Shown here piece after piece: positions 51,361 through 60,791 of a stretch of DNA of 64,000 bases (position 1 is its first letter; each line of letters starts with the position of its first letter). The translations under genes and the position numbers were made by a program. This DNA is from CAYZTY01 sp964444665 (GTDB taxonomy: Bacteria; Planctomycetota; Phycisphaerae; Sedimentisphaerales; CAYZTY01). The stretch spans positions 248,001-312,000 of the forward strand of contig CAYUIE010000001.1 in NCBI GenBank assembly GCA_964444665.1. The letters are read 5' to 3'. Under the pieces are notes generated by a model, which was given only the letters and a program-made list of their open reading frames with translations, was not told the origin of the DNA and searched no databases.

Positions 51361-51379
51361 GGTGGGGTTCTGCCCCACC
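51361..51379. repeat. strong palindrome between convergent genes
   Basis: GGTGGGG and CCCCACC form a perfect 7-bp stem with a 5-nt loop, near two further GGTGGGC-like pieces. No T-run follows. It may be a factor-dependent terminator or a dispersed REP-like element. Confidence 0.45.
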
Positions 51380-51458
51380 ATTACTATGATATGGGTCGGT
51401 GGGCTTTATCCTCGCTCTTAGGCCAAGTGCTTCGCTTGCCTTCAGCGAACAAGTTTTT

Positions 51459-54320
51459 TTATAGCTCGTCTTTTTGTTCGCGGATGACTGTTACAGGGGC
51501 GATTTGGCTCAGCTCGTTTTCGAGTTTTTCCGCGTCGCCGACAACAACTACAGCCATCTTTGAAGGCTCCAGCGTTTCTTCGAGAAAGCGTTCACAGTCA
51601 TTTTTCTCGATTTGGGCCACTCCTTCAAGGAATCGGTCAAGGTAATCATCACCTAATCCCTGCGATTCAATCAGCCACAAGTCCTGTGCAATGTCTTGCG
51701 GTGTCTCACGGTGCCTGATAAAACTGCCGAGGATGTATGAGCGGTTGTCATCAATCTCCTGCCTGGATGGCGGTTCTGTTTGGAGTCGTTCAATCTCCGC
51801 GAAGACCGCCTTTACAGTCTGGGCGGTACTTTCGGTTTTGCTGAATGTATTTATCTCAAATTTGCCTGCGAATCTGTTTGCGATATAGCTGCCCCAAACG
51901 AAGTAGGTCAGGCCCCTGGCCACGCGAATTTCTTCGTTAAGTCGGCTACCGAATGCCCAGCCGAAATAGCTGCTTACAATTCGGCTGACAAAGTAGTCCG
52001 GATGATGACGTGTGATGCCGAGCTGCCCGACCCGAATCTGGCTCTGGATGCTTCCCGGCCGGTCCACAAGATAAATATGTGTTTCTGGAGTGGCCGGCGG
52101 TTCGGGCAGTTTTATTTGTGGTTTTTCTGTTTCGGCCTTCCATTGGCCGAGGGTCTTTTCGGCCACGGCCATCGCCTCGGTCTGCTCGATATCGCCGGCA
52201 AGAATCAATACGGCCATATCCGGCCTGACAAATTCGCCCCACCAATCTTTCAATCCGTTTAGCTCCAGGGCCTCGACGTCTTCAATCTCCGCCCTTGCAG
52301 TCCGTGCGTATGGGTGCTTGCCGTAAAGGCATTTTCTAAACTGCCTGTCGGCAACGTAATCCGGTTCCTGTGAAGAAACGGCTAATGAAGTGAGGACCTG
52401 CCTGCGAAGCTTGGTAAATTCTTCTTCTGGGAATGTAGGCCGTAAAGCAACTTCACCGAGCAGCCGCATTGCGCGCTGAAGGTGTTCCGGCAGGCAGCTT
52501 CCTCTCATAGTGCAGGTATCCATTTGTCCATTGCCGCCCAGTGATATCGCATAGGTCTCCAATTCCTCAGCCAACCGGCCTTCGGTATAGTTCTCAGTGC
52601 CTTTAGTAAGCATCTTCATAGCCATTGCTGCCGTGCCGGGCCTGGTTTCTGTCCAGGCACCGGACAGAAATCCCAATTGGAAACTTATGAATGGGACTTC
52701 ATGATTTGGAATAACGATGACTTTCAAGCCGTTTGCCAGAGTGCTGCTGCTGTGTTTTAATTTTGGCTTCAGGGCAAGTATTTCTGCTGTCGGTGCCCTG
52801 TCTGGAAAGTCATCCGGCCTGCTCAGCCGACCTCTGCCCGGAGCAGGGGGCTTGCTTTCCGGTTCAGCAGTAATTGGGGCCTCCATTTCGGCTTTTATGT
52901 TTTCTGCCGGTTCGCCGGACAGGTTCCGTGGGATAATAGCCTTTAATGCCCGCTTATCGATAAGACGAGTCTTTGCAACGCGCATCAGGTCCTGTGCCGT
53001 TACGCTTCGGATTTCGTCAAGGTAGCGATTAACTCGGGATGTATCCGCCTGGTCTACGGCTGCCAGACCGATGAGTTTGGCTTTTCTATCGATGGTCAAG
53101 CTGTCGGTTACTAAATCTTTAAGTAGCTGATTTCTGGCCTTGGTCAATTCCAGGTCGCTCACCGGGTCGGTACGCAGCCGTTCTATCTCGGTTTCAATCA
53201 CTTCCATCACAGCGTTCGGCTCTCCGCCGGTGGGTGTTAGTACCGCACCGGCTACAAATACTCCGTCCTGTTCAAGTGAATAAGAATAGGCCTGGGCAGC
53301 CACCGCCAACTGCTTTTCTGCGACCAGCTTGCGATAAAGCCTGCTGCTGTGCCCCCTGCCGAGTATCTCAGCTAAAAAGTCCAGAGGCACGGTGTCCTTG
53401 TGCCTGATTGAAACACTTCGCCATGCCAATCCGACTACAGGGGCAGGAGCATTGTCCTCAATAATTGTTATCGCCTGTTTAGTTGTGGGAAGAGATTCTA
53501 TAATTTCCACATTTGGCGTTGGCATATAATGGGGTATCCAGCCGAAATATCGGCGGCACTTTTGAAGGGCTTCGTCGTGTTTGACTGCGCCTACGATAAT
53601 CAGGTAGGCATTTTTGGGAACATAATAGCGAGACCAAAAGTCTCTCAGTTCCGAAGTGGCCGTGGCCCGGAGGTGGGCAATGTTGCCGATTGGCAGCCAC
53701 CGATATGGGTGCACCTTGAATAACTCCGCCACAAGTTTCTCGGCTACCGTACCATAAGGCTCATTAAGACTTACTCGACGTTCTTCGCAAACTACATTTC
53801 TTTCGGTGTCAAAAGATTCCTGGTCGATTTTCAGGAAAGTCATTCTCTCCGCCTCGAGCCACAAGGCCAGCTCGAGCTGGTTTGCCGGCAGTGTTTCCAG
53901 ATAAACCGTACGGTCGAAACTTGTATAGCCGTTGCTGGTTCCACCCGTACGGTGAATAAGCTCAAAGTGGTCCGTCGGGCCGAGCTTGTCTGTTCCTCTG
54001 AACATCATATGCTCGAACATATGGGCAAAGCCCTGTCTGTCGGCCCTTTCATTCTTGGAACCTACGTGATACCACAACTGAACCGTTACTATCGGGCAGG
54101 AAAAATCTTCAAGTGTAATTACCGTAAGGCCGTTGGGCAAAACGGTCTGGCGATAATCAAAAACCCAGGACTGCTCATCCCCGACCTCTCGGGGCTGCCC
54201 TGAGGAAGGAGCGATTGGCTGAATTTGTTGCTCCTGAGGCTGGCATCCGGCAGCGAATACCAGACAAACAAGTAATATCCACAGCACACGAGTTGTTTTG
54301 TGTTCGAGATTACCATTCAT
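51459..54320 (-). CDS. M16 (insulinase-like) peptidase lipoprotein with two modules
   Basis: About 953 residues from the ATG at 54320 (AGGAAA about 9 bp upstream); the longer frame to 54377 lacks a ribosome site. A lipobox LVFAAGC anchors it to a membrane. The first M16 module has the inverted zinc motif HMFEH in GFAHMFEHMMFRGTD and the downstream CEERR. The second module (from ~495, after a Pro/Glu linker) lacks HxxEH (TRPGTAAMAMKMLTKGTE) and is a structural half, as in other M16B enzymes. Probable periplasmic zinc protease degrading short peptides. Confidence 0.9.
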   Translation of the reverse strand: MNGNLEHKTTRVLWILLVCLVFAAGCQPQEQQIQPIAPSSGQPREVGDEQSWVFDYRQTVLPNGLTVITLEDFSCPIVTVQLWYHVGSKNERADRQGFAHMFEHMMFRGTDKLGPTDHFELIHRTGGTSNGYTSFDRTVYLETLPANQLELALWLEAERMTFLKIDQESFDTERNVVCEERRVSLNEPYGTVAEKLVAELFKVHPYRWLPIGNIAHLRATATSELRDFWSRYYVPKNAYLIIVGAVKHDEALQKCRRYFGWIPHYMPTPNVEIIESLPTTKQAITIIEDNAPAPVVGLAWRSVSIRHKDTVPLDFLAEILGRGHSSRLYRKLVAEKQLAVAAQAYSYSLEQDGVFVAGAVLTPTGGEPNAVMEVIETEIERLRTDPVSDLELTKARNQLLKDLVTDSLTIDRKAKLIGLAAVDQADTSRVNRYLDEIRSVTAQDLMRVAKTRLIDKRALKAIIPRNLSGEPAENIKAEMEAPITAEPESKPPAPGRGRLSRPDDFPDRAPTAEILALKPKLKHSSSTLANGLKVIVIPNHEVPFISFQLGFLSGAWTETRPGTAAMAMKMLTKGTENYTEGRLAEELETYAISLGGNGQMDTCTMRGSCLPEHLQRAMRLLGEVALRPTFPEEEFTKLRRQVLTSLAVSSQEPDYVADRQFRKCLYGKHPYARTARAEIEDVEALELNGLKDWWGEFVRPDMAVLILAGDIEQTEAMAVAEKTLGQWKAETEKPQIKLPEPPATPETHIYLVDRPGSIQSQIRVGQLGITRHHPDYFVSRIVSSYFGWAFGSRLNEEIRVARGLTYFVWGSYIANRFAGKFEINTFSKTESTAQTVKAVFAEIERLQTEPPSRQEIDDNRSYILGSFIRHRETPQDIAQDLWLIESQGLGDDYLDRFLEGVAQIEKNDCERFLEETLEPSKMAVVVVGDAEKLENELSQIAPVTVIREQKDEL

Positions 54321-54530
54321 TTGGTTATTTCCTATAAGGTTAAAATCACGGCCGTTCCATAAACGATGTTTACTCATTAAAGCACCATAGCATCACATTC
54401 TTATTATATTTACTATACGAGCCATTGCAACTTTTGTTTTTTTAGGGAGTTACTGCGATAAAAGCCATTGCCAAAAGAGCACATTTTGTCTAAACTTATT
54501 CGTTGTTACGATATTTTATTAGCTTTTTTT

Positions 54531-55289
54531 ATGGGCAGAGAACCTCAGAACCGGGCTTTCAAGACGATGAGTCTTGGCGACCACCTTGAAGAATTGCGGT
54601 GGCGGCTTATACTTGCCCTGCTTGGTGTGGTAGGGGGGCTGGTGATTTGTCTGTTCTTTGGCGGCCGTCTGTTGCAGTTCATAGCCGCGCCCTACGCCAC
54701 GGCTATGGAGAAAGCGAATCTCCAACCTGTTTTGCTTGCCATACAGCCCGCCGAGAAGTTTCTTGTTTACTTCAAAACCGCACTATTGTTTGGATTGATT
54801 CTTACCAGTCCCTGGGTTTTCTATCAACTCTGGGCTTTTGCTTCGGCAGGTCTTTATCCCAGAGAGAAGCGGTATGTGCGCCGAATTTTCCCGATAAGTG
54901 TGTTGCTATTTATCGCCGGTGCATTTTTCTTCGTTAATGTCGTCGCTCCAATGGCTATGTTGTTCTTTATCAATTTCAATCCGGGCATAGACTTTGTGGA
55001 GGTTAATTTCACCCTGAGTAATTACGTCAGCTTCGTTGTCTTGCTGACCATTGTCTTCGGTTTTGCCTTTCAAATGCCCATAGTGGTTGTCTGCTTTGAA
55101 AAACTTGGTATCGTAACTCTGGCCGGCCTGATAGAGTATCGAAAATATGCCATACTGTTGCTTGTTATAATTTGTGCATTGGTGACTCCCCCCGATGTGA
55201 TTTCCCAGATTGCCCTGGCTGTTCCGTTGTACGCTTTATTTGAGGCAAGCATACTGATATGTTGGCTGACCCGGAAGAAAGCCGGTTGA
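54531..55289 (+). CDS. tatC: Sec-independent protein translocase TatC
   Basis: About 252 residues from the ATG at 54531; the frame is open to a TTG at 54468, but MSLGDHLEELRWRL is the usual TatC N-terminus. Six membrane helices, plus FKTALLFGLILTSPWVFYQLWAF, typical of TatC. TatC binds the twin-arginine signal. It is convergent with tatA and lies upstream of several Tat-signal genes. No ribosome site is visible before the chosen ATG, so the start is uncertain. Confidence 0.92.
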   Translation: MGREPQNRAFKTMSLGDHLEELRWRLILALLGVVGGLVICLFFGGRLLQFIAAPYATAMEKANLQPVLLAIQPAEKFLVYFKTALLFGLILTSPWVFYQLWAFASAGLYPREKRYVRRIFPISVLLFIAGAFFFVNVVAPMAMLFFINFNPGIDFVEVNFTLSNYVSFVVLLTIVFGFAFQMPIVVVCFEKLGIVTLAGLIEYRKYAILLLVIICALVTPPDVISQIALAVPLYALFEASILICWLTRKKAG

Positions 55290-55299
55290 TACTGCCGCG

Positions 55300-55521
55300 T
55301 TAACTATTCTGGTCTTTGTTTTCTTCTTCGCCGGCAGGCTCTTTTTCAATCTCTTCCTGGGTCTCTTTCATTCCTTTTTTGAATTCGGTAAGACTTTTGC
55401 CCATACTTCGCGCGATCTCGGGCAGGCGTCGTCCGAATATCAGCACAGCTATAACCAGTATGACAAGAATCTCCGGCCAGCCGATGTTAATTGCCAGGAT
55501 TTTTCCAATCGGCTCAATCAT
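55300..55521 (-). CDS. tatA: Sec-independent protein translocase TatA
   Basis: 73 residues: one membrane helix (IGWPEILVILVIAVLIFG) followed by the amphipathic helix RRLPEIARSMGKSLTEFKKGM with the F-G-x-x-x-L-P-E-I motif and an acidic tail. It forms the Tat pore. Opposite to tatC with only 10 bp between them, which is unusual since these genes are normally in one operon. Confidence 0.92.
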   Translation of the reverse strand: MIEPIGKILAINIGWPEILVILVIAVLIFGRRLPEIARSMGKSLTEFKKGMKETQEEIEKEPAGEEENKDQNS

Positions 55522-55672
55522 TTCGTTCTCCTTGTTAGCTTTTTGTCCTTACGCTGTATTTCTTATCGGTGATGTCTCTTCTGAACTATACCATAAAAAA
55601 GGTAAGCCGGTCAACAAACTACTGTTTGCCGGCAATTCGCGAAAATTGACTCGGCCGGCACTTAACAGTATA

Positions 55673-56731
55673 ATGTCTTTGTTAGCAGGTTCAAGTAAAT
55701 CATCTAATCCGGAGTTGGTTGTGGTTTTATTGCCGCCCCGACCAAAGCGAACAGAATCGCTTATAAGCCTGGCGGTATTATTGCTGCTCGTGTTTATCGG
55801 TATCGGCGTTTTCATTAAGCAATTCTATTATCAACCCGGTCGACTCGGCCTTGAGGGGGCAGGCTTAATCCACCTTAGCTCTGGCCAAAGCGAGTTGACA
55901 GGTCCGGCGATTATTCCTCCACTGCCGGCCGGCTTTGAAAAATTATCAGAGCCTGAGACATTCGATAGCAAGAACCTTTACAACAAAATTAACGGTAAGG
56001 CCGGGCTTTATCTAGAGTCGGGTTTTGAGAAATTAACCTCTCAGCGTTTTGTAAACGCGGTCGATGCCGAGGTTTGGATGGAGATTTTCGTCTATGATAT
56101 GGGCTTGGCTCGAAATGCCTTTGCCGTCTATTCGGTACAAAGAAGGCCGGACGCTGAACCTTTAGTCACGCCGATGATAGGTTATAAAACCGGCGGGGCG
56201 GTGTTTCTGCTGGCCGGCGGGTATTATATCGAAATAATTGGCTCCGCCGAAACGAATCAGCTAAGTCAAGCAATGCTCACTGTTGCAAATGCCTTTATGC
56301 AAAAAGTCAAACCCGAAGATAATATAATACCCGAGTTGCAGCTTTTTCCCCAGGCCAACCTGATTGCCCATAGTTATAAACTGAATTCGTCAAATGCCTT
56401 TGGCTTCGATGGCTTTACCGACACTTTTTCCGCCGGGTACAGATTTGGCGATGGGACGGCCACGGCTTTTATTAGCAGACGCTCGGACTCCAAACAAGCC
56501 CGGAAGCTGGCTGGGGAGTATTACAAATTCCTTATTGAAAATGGTGCGACCGACAAGCCCGCAATAGCACGGAACATTAACGGTAAGGCCGTGGAATTTT
56601 ATGGAGCGATTGAGGTAGCCTTTGCGGTTGGACCTTTTGTAGCAGGTGTTCATGACGCGGAAAATGAAGATTCGGCGAAACAATTAACCGTACAATTGTA
56701 TGAAAAACTCGTCAGGATAAAAGAACAGTGA
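55673..56731 (+). CDS. DUF6599-like membrane-anchored protein
   Basis: 352 residues from the ATG at 55673. The open frame extends to 55316, but that part overlaps tatA on the opposite strand. One N-terminal membrane helix (~33-55), then an extracytoplasmic domain with LYNKINGKAGLYLESGFEKL, VWMEIFVYDMG and a second copy-like half. Such proteins occur next to the DUF362 and polyferredoxin genes in related bacteria; I recognise the pattern but not a biochemical role. Its stop overlaps the GTG start of the next gene. Confidence 0.65.
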   Translation: MSLLAGSSKSSNPELVVVLLPPRPKRTESLISLAVLLLLVFIGIGVFIKQFYYQPGRLGLEGAGLIHLSSGQSELTGPAIIPPLPAGFEKLSEPETFDSKNLYNKINGKAGLYLESGFEKLTSQRFVNAVDAEVWMEIFVYDMGLARNAFAVYSVQRRPDAEPLVTPMIGYKTGGAVFLLAGGYYIEIIGSAETNQLSQAMLTVANAFMQKVKPEDNIIPELQLFPQANLIAHSYKLNSSNAFGFDGFTDTFSAGYRFGDGTATAFISRRSDSKQARKLAGEYYKFLIENGATDKPAIARNINGKAVEFYGAIEVAFAVGPFVAGVHDAENEDSAKQLTVQLYEKLVRIKEQ

Positions 56732-57726
56732 CCGAAAGCGAACAGAAAGGCATTACTCGCAGAGACTTTATCAGGCGCTCGGCCAAGGCAGGTGCTTCCC
56801 TTGCGGCTGCCGGCGCAGCCTCGTATTGGCTCTATGATGCCGCCGGTCCGCCTGCAGTCTCTGTGGAAGAAGGTATAAAGGCCCTTCCTGATTTTTCCAT
56901 CCCGCACAGTGAGGGAAAAACCATAAGTGTCGTCAAAGGGTCCGACAGAGTCGAGACCGTTAATAAAGCGATAGACCTGCTCGGTGGTATCGAGAGATTC
57001 GTAAAACCCGGCGAGAGGATTTTGATAAAACCAAATGTAGCCTTTGCCTCGCCGCCTATCCTCGGCGCCACTGCGAATCCACAGCTTGTTGCTGAAGTTG
57101 TTCGTTTGTGTTACCGACGAGGAAAAGCCAAACAGGTGATTATCACCGATAATCCCATCAATGACCCCCAAAGCTGTTTTAGATTAAGCGGCATCGGAAA
57201 GGCGGCCTCCGAGGCCGGCGCGAAAATCCTGCTGCCCAGAGACGGTTACTTCCGGAATGTTAGCCTTGCAGGCGGCAGGCTTATTAAAAATTGGCCGGTG
57301 TTTACTGTGCCCCTTGAAAAAATCGATAAGCTGATTGGAATTGCCCCGGTCAAAGACCACGATAGAAGCGGCGCGTCGATGACGATGAAGAACTGGTACG
57401 GGCTGCTCGGCGGCAGAAGAAATATCTTTCATCAGGATATTAATACGATTATCGCAGAGCTTGCGATGATGGTTAAGGCAACGTTAGTGATTCTTGATGG
57501 TACGCAGGTAATGATGACGAACGGCCCGACTGGAGGTGCCGCCTCGGACCTGCAACGGAAAAATGTGATGATTGCGAGTTGTAATGCCGTAGCGGCTGAT
57601 GCGTACGGCTGTTCACTGTTAAATTTGGCGGTGGCTGATTTGCCTTATCTCGGCAAGGCCCGGAAGGGCGGTGCCGGCACGACAGATTTTGAATCACTGA
57701 AACCGATTATTACATCGATAGGCTAA
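56728..57726 (+). CDS. DUF362-domain protein with twin-arginine signal
   Basis: 332 residues starting with GTG inside the previous stop. A Tat signal (TRRDFIRRSAKAGASLAAAG) is followed by a DUF362 domain (RILIKPNVAFASPP; VIITDNPINDP; KDHDRSGASMTMKNWYGLLGG). DUF362 proteins are often fused to ferredoxin domains; here no 4Fe-4S motif is seen in the chain. It is exported by Tat and lies upstream of the polyferredoxin, with which it may form an envelope redox complex (inference). Confidence 0.85.
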   Translation: MTESEQKGITRRDFIRRSAKAGASLAAAGAASYWLYDAAGPPAVSVEEGIKALPDFSIPHSEGKTISVVKGSDRVETVNKAIDLLGGIERFVKPGERILIKPNVAFASPPILGATANPQLVAEVVRLCYRRGKAKQVIITDNPINDPQSCFRLSGIGKAASEAGAKILLPRDGYFRNVSLAGGRLIKNWPVFTVPLEKIDKLIGIAPVKDHDRSGASMTMKNWYGLLGGRRNIFHQDINTIIAELAMMVKATLVILDGTQVMMTNGPTGGAASDLQRKNVMIASCNAVAADAYGCSLLNLAVADLPYLGKARKGGAGTTDFESLKPIITSIG

Positions 57727-57751
57727 CCTGTGCCATAGGAAGTGGCTTTAT

Positions 57752-59509
57752 ATGAGAATAGTTACAGTCAGACGAATAAGTCAGATTTTTTTCTTTGTTT
57801 TATTTTTGTGGTTCTGTCTGGTTACCACAATCGGTGGTGAGTGGTGGCGGCTGAGGGGCTGGCCTGTTAATTTGTTCCTGCAGCTTGACCCGCTCGTGGC
57901 CATAGGTACAGCTCTGACAACGCACAGTCTTTATTGGCCGCTGCTATGGGCTCTGCCGGTCGTAGCTCTTACTATAATACTCGGGCGGTTCTTTTGTAGT
58001 TGGGTCTGTCCGTTTGGTTCTGTGCATCATTTCGTTGGCTTTTTAGCTTATCGAAAGAAAAACCTGGCGGAAAAAGTTAAAGCAAACAGGTATCGAAAAG
58101 GCCAGTGTATTAAATACTTCATCCTGATATTCTTCCTTATTCTTGCGGCGCTGCCTTTGGCGAAGGGGCCGGGTCTTCAAATTGGCCTGCTTGACCCTAT
58201 ATCATTAATGAGTCGTTCGGTTAATCTTGTTTTGCTGCCCGTCATAGATAATCTGACTGGAACCATCTCAGTAAGTGCTCGTTTCTACGAAGGTGCCTGG
58301 TTGATATTGACCATATTTTTTGCTGCTGTCTTTCTCAACCTGCTTATCCCGCGGTTTTATTGCAGATTTATCTGCCCCCTCGGTGCTTTGTTCGGCATCA
58401 TAGGCAGGTTTGCTATCTGGCGAATAGGTAAAAAACAAATCGGCTGTCCCGACTGTAAAATGTGTGAAAGGGCCTGTCAGGGGGCATGTGCGCCTTCAGC
58501 AAAAATCAGAATTAGCGAATGTGTCCTTTGCTTTAACTGCCTTCAGGATTGCGCCAACGAAACGATTAGCTATCAGACCCGTCCATCGCTGGCCGGCGAG
58601 ATTACCAATCCCGACATCACTCGCAGAGGTTTTATGCTTTCAGCTATAAGTGGAGTTTTTGCGCTGCCTGCTATCCGGCTGGGTAATCTTCTCGGCTCGA
58701 ATTATTACTACAGGCTTATTCGTCCGCCGGGTGCCTTGCCGGAGGAGGAATTCCTGCAGCGATGTATTAAATGCGGCCAGTGTATGCGAATATGTCCGAC
58801 GAATGTAATTCAACCGGGCGGTCTGCAGCCGGGCTTCGAAAGTTTATGGACACCGGTGCTCAATATGCGCATCGGCTCGAGCGGCTGTCAGTTAAATTGC
58901 ACCGCCTGTGGTTACATCTGTCCCACCTCGGCCATCCGGCCAATCAGCCTTTCGGAAAAATTAGGGCTCGATGATTTTGCTCAGGCAGGCCCGATTAAAA
59001 TGGGGACTGCCTTTGTTGACCGCTCCCGCTGCCTGCCCTGGGCGATGGATAAACCCTGTATTGTTTGTCAGGAGAACTGTCCCGTCAGCCCAAAGGCCAT
59101 TTATACACGAACGTCCTTCGAAACGGTAAGGGACGGCATTCTGACAGTAAAAAAGGCCGTCGGCGGTGTCGTCGAGACCATCGAGGACACCCTTGTGCCT
59201 GACCAGTTTTCCACCGGCGATTATTATTGTCTTTTAAAGAACGGTGAGCGCAGAAAAATAGAGACAAATACAGAAAATACAATTGTGGTTTCATCAGCCG
59301 ATTCATTTGAAAGAATCCCCGTTGAAGGCGAAAAAATAGAAATTCAGATTCGGCTTCAAAGGCCCTATGTAGATATTCACAGATGTATTGGCTGTGGTGT
59401 TTGCGAACACGAGTGCCCCGTCAGCGGTAGAAGAGCTATAAGGGTCTCTGCCGAAGGTGAAACCAGGAGCCGACATAAGTCAATAACCCCAAAAGGGCAA
59501 TATTTGTAG
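57752..59509 (+). CDS. membrane polyferredoxin (NapH/NapG-like fusion) with internal twin-arginine motif
   Basis: 585 residues. The first ~225 residues have NapH-type membrane helices with FFCSWVCPFG (81-89) and FYCRFICPLG (202-211). Then come CPDCKMCERAC (232-242) and CVLCFNCLQDC (257-267) clusters. TRRGFMLSAISGVFALPA (290-307) is an internal Tat-like signal. A NapG-like part follows: CIKCGQCMRICP (338-349), CTACGYICP (383-391), CIVCQENCP (436-444) and CIGCGVCEHECP near the C-terminus. So a Sec-inserted electron-transfer part is joined to a Tat-exported ferredoxin. It may donate electrons to the aldo/keto reductase next to it. Confidence 0.88.
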   Translation: MRIVTVRRISQIFFFVLFLWFCLVTTIGGEWWRLRGWPVNLFLQLDPLVAIGTALTTHSLYWPLLWALPVVALTIILGRFFCSWVCPFGSVHHFVGFLAYRKKNLAEKVKANRYRKGQCIKYFILIFFLILAALPLAKGPGLQIGLLDPISLMSRSVNLVLLPVIDNLTGTISVSARFYEGAWLILTIFFAAVFLNLLIPRFYCRFICPLGALFGIIGRFAIWRIGKKQIGCPDCKMCERACQGACAPSAKIRISECVLCFNCLQDCANETISYQTRPSLAGEITNPDITRRGFMLSAISGVFALPAIRLGNLLGSNYYYRLIRPPGALPEEEFLQRCIKCGQCMRICPTNVIQPGGLQPGFESLWTPVLNMRIGSSGCQLNCTACGYICPTSAIRPISLSEKLGLDDFAQAGPIKMGTAFVDRSRCLPWAMDKPCIVCQENCPVSPKAIYTRTSFETVRDGILTVKKAVGGVVETIEDTLVPDQFSTGDYYCLLKNGERRKIETNTENTIVVSSADSFERIPVEGEKIEIQIRLQRPYVDIHRCIGCGVCEHECPVSGRRAIRVSAEGETRSRHKSITPKGQYL

Positions 59510-59520
59510 GAGTAGATGCA

Positions 59521-60774
59521 ATGAGTTCAAGAGAAAATAGAATTGATAGAAGACAATTTCTGAAAACTACTGCCACCGCAGGCGTTGCAGGTATCTTTGC
59601 CTCGGCGGGCTGCCGAAAAAAAACCAGTGATGCTGAATCGGTTGATTCTGATACTATGGCACAGCCACAACAGGGCGTTTTTCCCAATGTTCCGAGACGC
59701 AAACTGGGCAAAACCGGCGTTGATGTTTCCTGCCTGTCTCTTGGGACTATGTTTAATCTTGTTGAAAGTCAAATTGTATTAGAAAGGTCGCTTCAGTGGG
59801 GCGTCAACTACTGGGACACGGCAAATAGTTACGCAGGTGGGAATAGCGAACTCGGTATAGGCAAATTTCTCGCCAAAAATCCCGAACGACGAAAAGAGTT
59901 ATTCATTGTGAGCAAGGCCTCCGGTGCAGGAAGGCCCAAAGACATAGAAAGGCGACTTCAAACCTCTCTGGAAAGAATGAATACCGAATACATCGACCTG
60001 TATTATGGCATACACGGATTGTCCAATCCGAAACAACTGACGGATGAGCTGAAACAATGGGCCGAGGACGCCAAGAAGCGCAAGCTAATACGTTTTTTGG
60101 GTTTTAGTACTCACCGGAATATGGCCAAGTGTCTTATCGCCGCGGCCAAGCTCGACTGGATTGACGCTTTAATGACGAGTTACAATTTCCGATTGATGCA
60201 GGATGACGAGATGCAGGCCGCCGTAGAAGCCTGCCATAAGGCTGGCATAGGCCTGATAGCAATGAAAACACAGGCACATGGCCAAAAAATTAGAGGTGAA
60301 AAATCCAAAAAGCTGTTCGACCATTTCCTGCAACGCGGCTTTACTCCCGGACAGGCAAAAATCAAAATCGTTCTGCAGGACGAGAGATTCAGCTCGGCCT
60401 GTGTAGGGATGGAAAGCGTCGCCCGTGTAACTACGAATGTTGCGGCCGTGCTCGATAAAACAAAACTTACCCGTGAGGATATGGCCGTATTTGAGAAATT
60501 CGCAAAAAGCACCTGTAGCGGTTATTGTGCCGGCTGCGGCGATATCTGTAATTCAGCCCTGCCCGATGTTTCCTGCGTGAGCGACGTTATGCGCTATTTA
60601 ATGTACTACAACAATTACGGCCAGCGCACCCTTGCCCGACAGCTTTTCGCGACAATCCCGGCAGATACCAGGGCCAGACTCGCACTGGCTGATTACAGCC
60701 GGGCCGAGGTCATTTGCCCGCAAAAAATGCCTATAAAGAAACTAATCTCAGAGGCCGTAAGAAAACTTGCGTGA
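59521..60774 (+). CDS. Tat-signal aldo/keto reductase with C-terminal cysteine cluster
   Basis: 417 residues. A Tat signal (DRRQFLKTTATAGVAGIFASAG) ends in a cysteine, AGC, that could also be lipidated. The AKR barrel follows: RRKLGKTGVDVS, YWDTANSY (Asp/Tyr), FIVSKAS (Lys) and YYGIHGL (His), completing the catalytic tetrad. The C-terminus has CSGYCAGCGDIC (C-x3-C-x2-C-x3-C), suited to a 4Fe-4S cluster. Ribosome site AGGAG upstream, 11 bp after the polyferredoxin gene. Substrate unknown. Confidence 0.88.
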   Translation: MSSRENRIDRRQFLKTTATAGVAGIFASAGCRKKTSDAESVDSDTMAQPQQGVFPNVPRRKLGKTGVDVSCLSLGTMFNLVESQIVLERSLQWGVNYWDTANSYAGGNSELGIGKFLAKNPERRKELFIVSKASGAGRPKDIERRLQTSLERMNTEYIDLYYGIHGLSNPKQLTDELKQWAEDAKKRKLIRFLGFSTHRNMAKCLIAAAKLDWIDALMTSYNFRLMQDDEMQAAVEACHKAGIGLIAMKTQAHGQKIRGEKSKKLFDHFLQRGFTPGQAKIKIVLQDERFSSACVGMESVARVTTNVAAVLDKTKLTREDMAVFEKFAKSTCSGYCAGCGDICNSALPDVSCVSDVMRYLMYYNNYGQRTLARQLFATIPADTRARLALADYSRAEVICPQKMPIKKLISEAVRKLA

Positions 60775-60791
60775 GTCGGTGGAGATAGCGC

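Noticed and set aside
54321..54377. Longer start for the M16 peptidase
   Set aside because: No ribosome site; it would place 19 polar residues before the lipoprotein signal.
55316..55672. Upstream in-frame extension of the DUF6599-like gene
   Set aside because: It is antisense to tatA, and the sequence is not protein-like; the ATG at 55673 fits better.
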